Shown: piece by piece, positions 1 through 11,183 of the stretch | How positions within the stretch are numbered: position 1 is the first letter of the stretch | Layout: the number at the start of each line of letters is the position of its first letter | Assembly: GCA_012932865.1 (NCBI GenBank) | Contig: SAXG01000019.1 | Span: 248,001-312,000 of the forward strand | Reading direction: 5' to 3' | DNA length: 64,000 nt | DNA from: Amylostereum areolatum | Lineage: Eukaryota > Basidiomycota > Agaricomycetes > Russulales > Stereaceae | Made by a program: the position numbers and the translations under genes | Notes under the pieces: generated by a model | What the model saw: only the letters and a program-made list of their open reading frames with translations | What the model was told of the DNA's origin: nothing | Database searches by the model: none

Positions 1-555
1 TGTCCTGGTTATGCTTCGCTCTCGGCGTTCCCAGCGGCAGCAGCCTGGAAGGTATGTGTGTGTACCCTGCGTTTCACACCTCTAATCATACTCCTTAGGC
101 TGAATTCGCTATTCCTCCCGCCACTCACTCTGTAGACGTTCCTTTCTACTTCCCTGGGTTCGTCCTCAGATTGCTAATCATCTCTACTGTAAGTTCCTGC
201 TTACACGGATGTGCCTTTAGAATTCTTGGAAACGCGCCTCCTTTCAACAACACTGGATTCGTACGCGCATTCCAACAGGCATTCCTAGCCACGGCGATGT
301 CTCTCGATCCGAACGCCCACTTCGTTCAACCTGACATCACTCCAGAGTGGCCTGCTTGGCAGACAAGCACACGGGAGATGCTGTTCAACAGGACCGAGGC
401 GGGAGAGCCAGTGGTGAAGACTGTCCGGACGAATGAGCAGCTTTCGAACAGATGCGCGTAAGTGTTCTTCAGTGGACGGATATAGTGGGCGGGTACTCAC
501 GAGAACCGTTATGCACAGGTTCTGGAACAGTTTGGGAGAAGTGAACTCACAATGA
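1..555 (+). CDS. Type-B carboxylesterase/lipase, C-terminal part (5' end outside window)
   Basis: This is the last part of a secreted-type alpha/beta-hydrolase of the fungal carboxylesterase B family, which hydrolyses ester bonds. The final large exon encodes NNTGFVRAFQQAFLATAMSL, then DPNAHF, a WPAW-containing stretch and EQLSNRC. A GT-AG intron (about 459-512) then joins R-C-A to FWNSLGEVNSQ and the stop at 553-555. The ending with aromatic-rich RC-FW is typical of this family. Upstream exons (1 to about 50 and about 113-152) are short. The junction using GTTCGT at about 153 and TTTAG at about 213 is my best reading, not certain. The catalytic Ser and the rest of the enzyme lie before position 1. 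The gene converges with the P450 on the other strand. Confidence 0.75.
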
Positions 556-582
556 ACGACCTAGACATGTGTTCACCTTCGA

Positions 583-609
583 GCTATGAGCGCTATGAGC
601 GCTATGAGC
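583..609. repeat. Three exact copies of a 9-bp unit
   Basis: GCTATGAGC is repeated three times without mismatch between the convergent stop codons of the esterase and the P450. It lies in 3' flanking sequence. Confidence 0.9.
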
Positions 610-812
610 GGTAACCCTGTGACCTACAGAACAGTCGCAATTGAATCCATCTTTGACCTGCTGTTCATACATTCTATGTCAATCGTGAAAACAGAGAAGG
701 CGACGAAATCTATTCGCATGGGTAAGCAAGTGAGTGTGAGATTAAATAAAGAGCGTGAGGTAGGTAGTGCGCGGGAGCCTGTATTATAAACACTCAGAAG
801 CTACGGGATCCT

Positions 813-3077
813 TCAAATCGTGCTCTTAGAAGCCTTCTTGTACACCATCTCCACCTTATCCGCTGACCGTGGTTCTATCGTGAGTTTGAAAGGCTTGAGA
901 AAACTGTCCGAATCCGCGCATCAGGACATGGGTGGCAGCGAGACGAAAAACCCCTACCTGACAGTGTTCGCCGCCCACTCAGGGACGAGCGGACCTTCCG
1001 AAGCAGGCGGTGGTGAGACTTTGAAGACGGAAAGGATGGTGACCACGAGGATGAAAGTCGAGTTTTCCGCGAGGTATCGCCCTGGGCAAACCCTAACCGA
1101 CCTTGTCAGCGACGAGGAGAAAGCGAGCGGTGGAGATATGGTGAACGTACCGACGGCCGTATCCAAACGTGTAGAAGGCCGGATCGATGGTGGTGTCCTC
1201 GGGGTCGAGGAAGCGCTCCGGAATAAACTCGCGTGGAGGATACTTCGCGTTCGGCGCGAACGCCATCGGCCTGATCATATGCCTCAATCAGAACAGAACG
1301 CGTGAGCTAACCGAAACAGCGCGCACCAAGTGTTCGGCATGAGAATAGTGCCCTTGGGAATGAAGTAGCCCTCGTAGACATCGTCCTGTGCGGCGCAGTG
1401 AGGAATACCTAGATCGCACGTCGTGAGTTCAATGGCAGAAGATAGACCATGATGACGTACCAAGGGGAACGATTGGGTTCCAACGCAGGGTCTCCTTGAT
1501 GCATGCCTCGACGTAGGGCATGGTGCCGCGGTCGGCAATGACAGGGAGACGGTTGCCAATGTGGGCGTCGAGCTCCGCTTGGGCTTTAGTTTGTTTATCT
1601 GGATGGAGTGCCATGACCAGGAGAAAGTTAAGAACCAACGCGAACGTCTGTTTGATATGAATCAGAGACTCGAAAGTCGTATAGGCGCAGACGAAGAAAA
1701 GAGCGTGCACAAACCGTTTCGCCACCGGCAGCATACAATGCACCTTTGGAGATCGGATGAGCAAGGCGACGGAGAGCCCGATGCAGAAGGTAACGTACCG
1801 AGACTCCACTCCACACGTTCCTCGAACTCTGCATTGTTGTTCTCCTCCGACAGATTGGTAAAGACATCCCGGGTAAGCGAAGGCCTCGCCTCGCCTGAAG
1901 CCTATGTACAGACCACCGCGATCAGACGAGGCATACAATGGATTCGAAAGCGCGACGCACGAGGTTGCTCTTCGCTTCGTTGAAAGGAAAGCTGTTCAAT
2001 GCGTATATCTTGTGTTTGATCATGTTCATCCGCTTCTGGAACGGGAGCCACGAGGGAAGATGCATCACTAGGAAGAGTGAGTCGATGGTGTAGATGAGAG
2101 AACGGAATAAAGTATTACAAATCGGGAAGAGGTCGGCGAGGTGTGCGCCAGGCGATATCGCCTCGGTGACATATTTCATTGTATCTTCTGCGCGGAGGAT
2201 ATGCTGTGAGGATGCATGAGTGAAAGAAGGAAAGAAGAAATGAACAACAACGCACATCGTTGTCGATGCTCTTGATCGACAAGCCGTAGGTCACCGCTAA
2301 GACGATGCGACCAGCACACCTGGATACCTCGTAAGAAATTGGAATGGGATAAGGGCACAGTACTCACAAGCGAGAGAGCTCAAAGAAATCGTGTGGCTTC
2401 TCGAGGAACTCCTTTGCCATCAGCGCCGAAATATCTTCCTGTACGCCCTGATACTGTTTGACGGCAGATGGACTGAGTCCCACATTCTGGATCTTCCTGC
2501 ATGCGCGCCATTCTGGGCCGTATGGCATCAACGCCGGGCTCTGGAGACCAAGGATACAGTGGAGAAGAGGGCGGGACACATTGGGAGAAGGTGAGCACGC
2601 ATATTCTCGCGGATGAAGCTGAGACACGCACTCTCTTCATATCGCAACCCTCGACGGCGAAGGGGAGAAACGGCCTGTCCGAATAGATGTTGCCACGCTT
2701 CTCAAAGAGATCGTTGATGACTTTCTGAGAGTTCAACGCGATGATTTTCGTGCCAGGCACCTGGACGCCGACGATATCGCCTGCGTCAAAAAGGTATAAG
2801 AGAGGAAACCTGCACCAGTTAACGATGATCACGCACCATACTTGGCCTTCCATTCCGTGAAGGCGATCCACGGCCTGAACACGTCGAAATCCAACACGTT
2901 TCCGATTAGGAACTTCCCGGGGGGCCCAGGCGGGAAAGGGAACGCGGACGTGCGCCTAGTCGAAACGCTGACGCCCCAGGCGACGAACCCGATAGAAATA
3001 GCAAGGAGGACGGCAGTGGCATTGTCGCGCACCGACCAGGCGCTACCACTGGTGAAGAGGAGTGTTTGAGCGCTCAT
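813..3077 (-). CDS. Cytochrome P450 monooxygenase, complete, about 11 exons
   Basis: A haem-thiolate monooxygenase anchored in the ER membrane; the substrate cannot be told from sequence. The start at 3077 gives an N-terminal hydrophobic anchor (about residues 18-37) and the proline hinge FPPGPPG. In order follow YGPEWRACRK (WR motif), RCAGRIVLAVTYGLSI, the I-helix AAGGET whose codons are followed by an intron, the K-helix ExxR as KETLRWNP (about 1477-1498), PERF, and the haem loop. The haem loop is split by a 58-nt intron (1093-1150): FGYGRR lies before it and VCPGRYLAENS after it, so the cysteine ligand is present. A further intron precedes the last exon, PFKLTIEPRS...KASKSTI, with the stop at 813-815. 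Fungal hits would probably be O-methylsterigmatocystin oxidoreductase-like or CYP5144-like (inference). The stretch between NTW and PERF diverges from the usual pattern, but the frame is open. Confidence 0.88.
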
Positions 3078-4089
3078 TGCGCAGGGAGGGATGGTGATTG
3101 CCTGCCATCGTCCGCAAGAATAGAGCTTTATGAGTGCCGGGTATTGGTTTCTTCTAAGTTCTCACACCCAGGCAGCAATTTGTCTGCCTTCTGTCGCGGG
3201 GGAGGAGGGCGCGAAGCCAGGAACCAGCTTACAAACTCACATCTCGTGAGAGCCCCGCACGCTCCGCACGCACCTCGGACTTTGCCGTTAGTACGTCTTG
3301 TAGATGCCGGTGTATGTAGTACTTGCTAGATACATAGCCTGCATCCCTAATCTATACATAGGACCCATAGCCATGAACTACTTACAGGCAATGCAGACAT
3401 GCGATGATTTTGCACCCATGGTATCCTCCCATTCCACGAAATTTCGACTCGTGCTGGTCAGATGAGACAGGCCGATGCAAAGAACGACTTCAAGTTCGCA
3501 GCCGCTCAGACTCTGAGACCGAACCTCTGGCCTGGTTCTCAAAGCCTTGACGTCGCATGTTCCTTTCATGATAGCCGCGACTTGGCTCTGATACGACGAT
3601 CGCGTGTACGGTGTTGCCCGCCGTCACGGCAGAGACGAAAAAAGCTCGGCCTCGGTACGTGGTTTGGACAAACGATCGAGAAGGTCCTGTATCGGGTTCG
3701 ACGGTTCGCAATCGGTGTAAATATGTATATCACAAGTATGCCACGCAGGAACCAGGCCCAACGCTTGAGGCCTTCTCATACAAGGTCTCAGGCCTCAGGA
3801 TGGCATCAGATTTTTTTCCGAAAGAATCATGGCGCTAGGCCGGCGCTGGGGTTCGCAATTAGAGACTCCTCCACGACCAAACTCAAAAGACTTCACAAGG
3901 CAACAGGTCATCAATACAGCGGGAGGTCAACTTCCAGGACACGTCGGGATGTAAAAAACCCACGACATCCTCTCAATGAATGGTATTATTTAGGTGATGA
4001 CGTATGGGAAGCGCCGAAGGCGAAAACAAACATCGAAGGCCAGCTCCTGGGAAGTGAAGAACAAGCTACATCGGGGGGGGGGGGAGGCC
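3078..4089. other. Intergenic, about 1.0 kb; G12 tract at 4073-4084
   Basis: Upstream of the P450 and downstream of the membrane-protein gene. The open frames here (for example 3462-4133 on +) have no recognisable motifs and no coherent splice pattern. A run of twelve G lies six bases before the stop codon of the neighbouring minus-strand gene. I see no gene. Confidence 0.6.
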
Positions 4090-5901
4090 TCAGAAAGCCT
4101 GGACCTTGTAATCTCCCGGGAGGCTGTCGTTAGACGTTCTTTTCGAGTCCGTCAAGTTCGTCTTGTCGGGTCGGTGGGTTTCCTCGATGCGGTGAACGGA
4201 AACCTCGAGCGGAACCATCGAGATGCCACCGCTTTCGACGTCTCGCGGTATCGGGCGGCGTCGAATGTGAGAGTCGGAGACGCCGGAGTTGACCATCGCT
4301 TGGTCAGTGCTGGTGCTGGGGACCACGGAGATATGAGAGAACGACAAGGGTCAGAAGATCAACGGAGAAACGCACTCGGGCTCGAAAAAATTGGTAAGGC
4401 CTCGATACATGCGCGTGGCGCCCGTGAGCCTGAGAAACAAACGTTGATGAGAAAGTCAGATGCAGTATCGAGGGAAAGCGTACAAAATTAGCACTGGAGT
4501 GTTTGCCGCCGGGATCAGAAAACGTCGAGCGTGAACCAACAATGACGCGTACCTTCAGGGATCAAGAGCATCTATTTCGTTTTCAGAGAGCGGCTAAAGG
4601 ATCGAGAGGATGAACTCACCAAGTTCATCGGGACTGCAGAATACACAGGAAATAGATGGTGAGTACCCTAGACAAGGAAATGGGAAGAACGCTCTTACGG
4701 TTCAGGTTGAGGGCAACGAAGATCTATAGCTCATATTGAGCGCTGTTGTTCTCTCGCATATAAATCCCGCACTTACGAGACCAGGTACCTCGGCAATAGT
4801 TGCGAGGAGAATCCAAATGAGACCCTGTCGAATCCAATCAGCGTCAAGGACGAAGAAGATGAGAGTTGTCGCACCTGCTTCCAAAGCGTGCGCCAGAGAC
4901 CAAAAGCGCGTGCTTGACGGCGACGAAGCAGTCCGGCGAGCATGAAGGTGAGAAGCACGACGTCCACGGCTAGCCCACCTGCCGTATTCGGCAGATTTTT
5001 CTCCGTGTCTAGGGGCATGCAACCATTGGCTACGGGTACCCAAACCGCACGCGCCTTGATAGGTATTCAATAAAGCAATTACGTCTGTTTTGTCGTGTGA
5101 ACGTACCGTGACAATACCTATGAAGGAGTCAATAAGTGACGTGCAAATAGTGATGAGATAGATGGCTTTACCATGAACGTATGTACCAGCCAAGGCTAGT
5201 AACGCCGCTACCACGAGGACGATGGAATAGATGCTCCGGTTCCAAATGGCGACCCTATGAAGAACGTAAACGCCATGGACTGGATGCTAGCAGCCATAAG
5301 GCAACCGCACACACGGATGCCGATCAGCGAGGACGCCGAGAGAACGGAGGCATAGGCGAAAGTCTGTAGTAAAATAAGCATGCCACTGAAACGATAGAAG
5401 AGCGATGCTCACGTAGGTGGTGGCAAGCCACGCCTGGAAGGTTCCGTCAGAGCGCTGGACGGAGTAGGAGGATGGTATTCGCTCACATGGCAATTGAACT
5501 CGGTCTTGATATCGAAGCCAGCGATAAGAGCTACGAACGCGATCGTTCCAAAGAGCCGGCACGACAGATAAGTCTAGGACAACCAGCATCAGAATATATA
5601 GACGGATTAACAAGGCGATGATCCAGTACCATCGAGGCCCAACCAAGTTTACGATTCTTGATCAGTTTGAAGTCGTAAGGAAGGTTGACAGCGATTTCCC
5701 AGCTAGAGAACATCGTCAGCGACAATCCACAAGGTTCAAGAGGAGTGGAGAACGTACAACCAGACTCCACCCAGCGTATGTACCATCAGGACAAACGCAT
5801 CTAGGATGAAGCATGTGGTAGTCACGACAGGAGATGGAGATCGGCCACTCACTGAGCTGGGAGGCGATAACCGTCGGATCTGACCAGTTCGGCAATGCCA
5901 T
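4090..5901 (-). CDS. Multi-pass membrane protein of a basidiomycete-specific family (copy A)
   Basis: No function is known to me for this family; it is found in many copies in polypore-type genomes. Exons joined in phase from ATG at 5901 give MALPNWSDPTVIASQL, SSWEIAVNLPYDFKLIKNRK, then the family core CRLFGTIAFVALIAGFD followed by IKTEFNCH, with the conserved GFD...E.NC signature. Next come further helices (ASVLSASSLIGIRV; SIYSIVLVVAALLALAGTYV), AVDVVLLTFMLAGLLRRRQA, GLIWILLATIAEVPGLV and the C-terminal signature ATRMYRGLTNFFEPE, then a hydrophilic tail ending at 4090. About seven hydrophobic helices are expected. It has a paralogue on the opposite strand at 16134-17755 with the same signatures in the same order. 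A TATA box lies 79 bp upstream. Exact exon edges in the middle are approximate. Confidence 0.78.
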
Positions 5902-5979
5902 GGATAGCAAGAATGACCTGGAGAAACTCGGAGGAAAGGGATGGTTCGAGCGGAAGGACGCGTCGCGTGCATCGTTGGA

Positions 5980-5986
5980 TTTTATA
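5980..5986 (-). promoter_or_regulatory. TATA box of membrane-protein gene copy A
   Basis: TATAAAA on the minus strand, 79 bp before the ATG at 5901. The paralogue at 16134 has the same heptamer 54 bp before its ATG. Confidence 0.6.
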
Positions 5987-7171
5987 GTCCCATGGACCCT
6001 GGGTTGTGACGCGCTGTTTGAATTGCCGACGCGCTCTGTGAGAGTCCGCTCCAGCCCGCGCCCTCGCACAGATTATCAACAAGGGCGGTGGGCTTCGACC
6101 CCGCTTAATTTCAGCTCCGCATCACGACCGTTCTCGACCGTCGACTCGCACAGGGATTACACACCTGGGATACTTTACGACAACGTCAATGTAAACCCCG
6201 TTCGACTTTCTCAGTCTACGAGGGAAGAAAGGAAGGAGAATCTCACCGAGTTCGAGAAAGCCAAGCAACTTCGGGCATAATAAGTAGAGGGTATTTTCTA
6301 ATTTCTATGAGTGGGAGTGACTTGCCAAGCGCAGCCCGAGTCGCCGTGGACTCGGAAAGAGGGTCTCACGGGCATTGGGATTAAGAAGCGAGATCAGGCG
6401 GCGCATATGAGTTGCATCGAAACTCCAAAACCACCGAGGAGCTTCTCAGGGAAAATAGAGCGGGTCTTTCGAAAATGACATCGGAGGTGGTTGGTCGTCG
6501 CGGCCAATAACGAGCGCCCGGCGCTTTGGGAGGTTCCGCCAATTCTTTCCCACGGTCACGCAAGCAGGCGAGGGGGAAAAGTAGCAATTAGAAAACAAAA
6601 TGCCTTCGAATTCGAGTCTACACACGTACTGTGAGTTGACTGTAATCGGAGTACTGGAGTTCGCAAGCCGCTCGACGTCGAACTTCCAGCTTCCCGCTCG
6701 ATGTGCCAAGCTTTTTCGCTCAATATTCCCCGCGAATGCTGAACATAGGCCGACGTTGGACCGACGCCAACTTCTCAGATTTCACAATGCCACCGAGTGC
6801 CGCCCCGATTGCGGCCTTCTTTGCGATCAAAGTCAATTCCCGATAGGCTTGTTTGCCACGGCCGTGACAATGCCCAGGCCCACCGAGAAGTGGCAAGAAT
6901 AAACAGACCGAGTACAAACCCGCTTGTGAGTACAGATGGGGGAGATCTGAAGGTTTTCTAACACAGTTCCGAGTCGACGAACAATCGGTCTTTTCTATGG
7001 TACATGCGCAAGAGCACGGACGGTGGGGGATGCCTATGCCTTGCAATTGACTCGCGCTTGTGCAGGTGGCGTTCTCTCCTTGTTCCATCCAGTCGTTGCC
7101 TCCTTCATTGGGCCGCATCAACTGGCATTGTCCTCTCGAAATGACATATGGCCACTTTCAACGCTGGGCCA
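5987..7171. other. Divergent intergenic region, about 1.2 kb
   Basis: Lies between the divergent starts at 5901 (-) and 7227 (+). Only short frames without motifs or matching splice sites are present. I take it as promoter and spacer DNA. Confidence 0.55.
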
Positions 7172-7178
7172 TATATAT
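7172..7178 (+). promoter_or_regulatory. TATA-like box before the gene at 7227
   Basis: TATATAT within CATATATATG, about 50 bp upstream of the ATG at 7227, the usual fungal spacing. Confidence 0.45.
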
Positions 7179-7226
7179 GTCTTTTCTCCGTTTCCCTCAC
7201 CGAGCGTGGATTTTCCTTCCTTCATC

Positions 7227-8705
7227 ATGGCCGACGTTCGCGCCCTTCAGCCACCCGTCGCCTACGAAGATCAACGCGCATGGTCTCCGAAACCCTGCTC
7301 AGCGAGCGTGTCGGTCACCCGGAAGGTGGATCATCCCACTCAGGCAGTGGATGGATCCTCCCGCTTCCCCCGACATGCGATATCACTCCCCCTCCCATTT
7401 ACACTTCGGGCTCTACGCGTTGGATTCGTGCATTCTGTGGTACCGGTCGTCTTCGTCACCCATGATGCCGTTGACTCGGTCAACATTCCGTCCCATCTGT
7501 CCATCGTTCCTCCCCCACCTATGGGTCCTCATCCTCCATCCACCACTCCGCCCGGTGCGCGATCGAAACGCCGTCTCATGCCAAACCGGACGATGGACAG
7601 CTCCTTCACTCGTCCAGAATTCCTCATTCTTGTGCCTTCAAGATGCCTACCTCCTGTGCGGCCATCGCCGCCTTCAGAACGCCAAAAGCCACCGTCCACC
7701 TCGAAGAAATTCTTCAAGCCACCCCATCAATTGCTTAGGCGCATGCACGCTTCCCAGCCGCTCCCGGTACACGCTCAAAAATCCGCACCGACGTCGGCCC
7801 TCTGCCGGAGAAACGGTATCGAGATACTACGTCCCCAAGTGCCTGACGTTTTCGTCGAACGTGGTGCGCCTTCGGAAGTACACCCTCGTCAGCGTCCTCC
7901 GGCGTTGCGGCGCAAGCTCAAGTATGTTGCCGTCGATGAGACTTCAAGCGTATCCCTTCAAGCCGAGTCTCGCTGTACACCACGCCTTCCTCAACCTCAG
8001 CCGCTCCAAAAACCTGCGTGCGATAGACCAGCCAACGACTCTGTGCCTATGCACCCGCGCGCCGGTCTTCTTCCACCACTTATTCGGGACAAAATATCGC
8101 ATCCGCCGAAGGCTGTCGCATCGACGGTTGTCCCCGACGTTCTCCCCGCCATTCCTCTCCATCTTCTTCCCCATCGCTTACGGAGTATGCGTCAAACGAA
8201 GAGGAAGAACAAGAAGAAGTTCGTATTTCCCCGGGCCCAAACACTCGTTTGGATGTTGTCTGAATTGGATTTCGCTCTATAGATCGCGTAAGGCGAAAAC
8301 GGTGTACCTTCCTAGTCCACTGAAAAAGGAGCGATCAGAGGACGACTTGCGCAAGGAAGCTGAAGGTATCTACTTACTTTCGGTCTTATATTCTTGGTAG
8401 CTGATAGCGGTTGGACGTAGAATTTGACGATGTCATACTCGAGTACAAGCGCAGTACGTTGTTCTCACCTATCCACCCATCACCTCGTCGCTGAAATCCC
8501 CCTCTTAGATCAAGAAATCATCGCGAAGCGCCTCAATTTGGCGGACGCAAGTAAGCCGCCTTCTCACTTCTTATGGGCTGCAGCGATTGATTTGTGATAT
8601 CCCAAAGTGGTGGCCATCAAAGCAATGCAAACTCGGACGCAGCCCACAGTGGAAGTACAGGACCAGGAGGTGTATCGCGACTGCGATGGGTGGTTCTTCA
8701 CCTAG
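7227..8705 (+). CDS. Ser/Pro-rich hypothetical protein with C-terminal acidic and coiled-coil segments
   Basis: Not recognised. The 3' half is well supported by phase-consistent exons: SSPSSSPSLTEYASNEEEEQEE, then AKTVYLPSPLKKERSEDDLRKEAE, EFDDVILEYKR (about 8420-8453), QEIIAKRLNLADA (about 8510-8550) and MVAIKAMQTRTQPTVEVQD...CDGWFFT, with the stop at 8703-8705. The DDLRKEAE...KRLNLADAMVAIKAMQ region is heptad-like, probably coiled coil. The 5' half is harder: all three forward frames are partly open because the DNA is pyrimidine-rich. Frame 2 pieces such as KIRTDVGPLPEKRYRD look more protein-like than the long proline-rich frame that stays open from 7023 to 8282. The ATG at 7227 (TCATCATGG) is chosen for context and the upstream TATA element; ATG at 7280 is the alternative. 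Possibly nuclear; no domain is known. Confidence 0.55.
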
Positions 8706-9165
8706 CAGGATCTCAGGCTTTGCGGCGCGCCCAAACTTTGGAGCCACATTCTCCTTCCTCCCTCTATGTTCTCCGTACCATGTACAATCACGCTCCTTTC
8801 CTCACAGTGACGTCTGAGTGTCTCAGCCTGTATCCCACAACGTTCATTAATTTCTTTTCCACTGTATTGTATCATCGTTGTGATCGTATTTCCTCCATCG
8901 TATCCCATACATCAGTGGACGACCAAGGCGTAGGAACGACTCCGATCGCCTCCCACTAACCCCACCATCTTCCTGGCAGTCGCCGATGGGTAGTATTCTG
9001 TGCGCGATAGGCCTGGGATATGATCATACGACCGTTGCTTTCTGTTCAAGCTCTGCTCAAGCCATGCACAAGAGTTTCCGCGACACCGCGAGGTCAACAC
9101 GGCTGCGACATCGATATCATAGGGGTATAGTATAACCGATATGGAGCTGTGACACAGCGAGGATA
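8706..9165. other. Convergent 3' flanks, about 460 bp
   Basis: Lies between the stops of the 7227 (+) and 10553 (-) genes. It includes T-rich sequence typical of 3' ends (about 8845-8890). No gene is seen. Confidence 0.6.
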
Positions 9166-10553
9166 CTACAGTGCAAGCAAGTCACCGACAGCAAGCATGG
9201 CTTGCTTAAACGAGCGTCGAGTTGTCGCGATCCAGCGCTGTAATCACCAAGCAAAATGAACAGATTGTCGGAAGCGAGACCACGCGTACGCACCTGGACT
9301 CCAAAAGCGGATCGATCCAACGCACGAGCGTTGGCCATTTCTTGATCAAAGACACGCGACGAGCTAGCGGCCTTTGCGCGGAGTCGATTATTCACCAAGA
9401 CGCGGTATTCTTGAAACCGGTTATCAAGAAGAGCTGGTGAATAGCAAGTCAATACACGCCCCAGTCGTTCGATGAAGTACGCGCACCAATCTCGAGTTCC
9501 ACCGCTGCCATAGTGTCCACAGGATCAGCTGGAAGATTCGAGTTTTTCAAGGAAGATTGGGACTTACATTGATAGGCATTCAAGGCGACGGTGCCGGTCG
9601 GGCCAGCGTGAGGATAGGTGGTGCCGTGGTTGTTCGCATGCACCTCTGCGTCTTCCTCCCCGAATGTCACCTCGTTTCTCAGTGGGCTCACTCTTTTCCG
9701 TGCCTCGACGACGTGGACCCAATGCATGTAAGACCTATCAATTCGTGAGTACCGCCCCTCGGTCGACTGCCTCGAAGACACACACCTCGAATATTTCCCC
9801 GGAGGGCCAGTCTTCCGGTCCGTCATCTTGCGGGTGTAGTTGTGGTATGCTCTTGGGAGTATGTCGGTACGGCGGGGGATGGCTGACAGCTTGACGACGA
9901 TGAAAGGCATGGTGAACGCTCGACGCGTCCACATGTTGAACACCTCCAAATTGATGGTGCCGTTCCGGATGTAATCGACGGCGTTGTAGAGCGCGGTGCG
10001 ATACACGTCGTCTTTGAGCTTCTGGAGTTCCGGGTCGACCTTGGGTTTCGCGTCGATTCGTGTTGGCCTCGTTGGCCTCGTCCATTGGGTTCTCCCTTTC
10101 CCCTCGTACTTCACGTCGTCTTCTTTGTCTGCACTCATCTCCCCGCAGCCCGCTCTTGTCTTTCTCGCGGTCGTTTCCCTCGCCTCTGTCGCCCTTGTCG
10201 CTCTGGATGGTCGTCTTGTTGCCTGTTTTATCGTCCTTTTCCGGGTCGGATACGAAAAGCGGGATGAATTCGGCGTCGAAGAGGGCAACGAAATTCTGGT
10301 TGGGGTCGTAGGCCGGAAGGGAGAGCACTCCATCCACCATCGGAGGATCGTCATATTGAAAACTGTCGATGATGTGGAGGACCCATGGCTTCGCGGCGGC
10401 CTTATCGACAGGGAACGGGAAACGGAATCGTGGTTCTTGCTTGTCGCGGTTAGCAGTGGACGGCAGGTCGGAGATGTCGGGGAAGCGAGGCGTGTTCGAG
10501 ACGGGGGACATAACTGTGACGAAGTCGATAAATGCGGACGGGGAGGATGCCAC
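9166..10553 (-). CDS. Hypothetical protein, multi-exon
   Basis: Function unknown. The start at 10553 opens a long first exon: SAFIDFVTVMSPVSNTPRFP, KPWVLHIIDSFQYDDPPMVD, LPAYDPNQNFVALFDAEFIP, then a Lys/Asp-rich linker (KGDRGEGNDREKDKSGL). After a frame-changing intron the protein continues KLKDDVYRTALYNAVDYIRN and TINLEVFNMWTRRAFTMPFIVVK. Later exons end YFIERLG-QYRVLVNNRLRAKAA, VFDQEMANARALDRSAFGVQ, RWIATTRRSFKQAMLAVGDLLAL and the stop at 9166-9168. The three last junctions are exactly in phase with GT-AG ends. No signal peptide or membrane segment is seen. A TTATAA motif at about 10626 (-) could be its TATA element. Function is not inferable. Confidence 0.65.
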
Positions 10554-11183
10554 TATTAAGAGGGGAGGTGCCGCGGTGGTAGGTGATAAGAGTTAGAAAA
10601 GAGCGACCGGCGGACAGAAGGGGCGTTATAACCCGGCTGCGAAAGTGGATCCAATGGGTAGTTACCGGAGGGACAATAGCCTGGTGGAGTTTCCGGACGG
10701 AATTTTCAAACGATGTTTTTCCGAGTCTATTGTGCGTCCGATGCGGAAGGTCTACTTGACACCTCAGCGGACGGACCAGTCCATGACTACGTAAACGCCT
10801 GCATGGACGTACTCGCTCAGCATAGCGTTCATTTGATGGACCAACCGACTCACCTTGGGGAAGGGGTCGTCCTGGCTTGAGATTTGGAATATGAAGCTCA
10901 TGTGGACGGACGTCACCTTGAGGATGTCGACCTACCGTGACAACGACGTAGGCGGACAAAGCTGTCTAGTAATGTCGTGAATGGGTTTCACTCTCGCTCG
11001 AAAGAGCCAAAGCCCGAACACGTTAAAGAGTACAATGACGTGCAGCCATACTTATTCACAATCCTACGTATTACATGTATCCTACAGTCCATGGATAAGT
11101 CAACCCTTCGAACTCACCAATTGAGAGGGGATATGATGCACGCACAACCAAGTGTACTTCGCCCCGAGTCCCGTCCCCTCTCA
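10554..11183. other. Intergenic, about 630 bp
   Basis: Upstream of the gene at 10553 (-) and downstream of the F-box gene. The minus-strand frame at 10450-10959 overlaps the neighbour's start and has no motif. Nothing else is seen. Confidence 0.55.

Noticed and set aside
1093..1166. P450 as a pseudogene lacking the haem cysteine
   Set aside because: The unspliced frame reads FGYGRRYVHHIS, but a 58-nt GT-AG intron restores FGYGRR-VCPGRY.
7023..8282. Single 419-codon proline-rich exon as the whole gene at 7-8.3 kb
   Set aside because: Downstream exons that join in phase (KEAE-EFDDVILEYKR-QEIIAKRL) connect to another frame, and the 5' part includes sequence before the TATA-like box.
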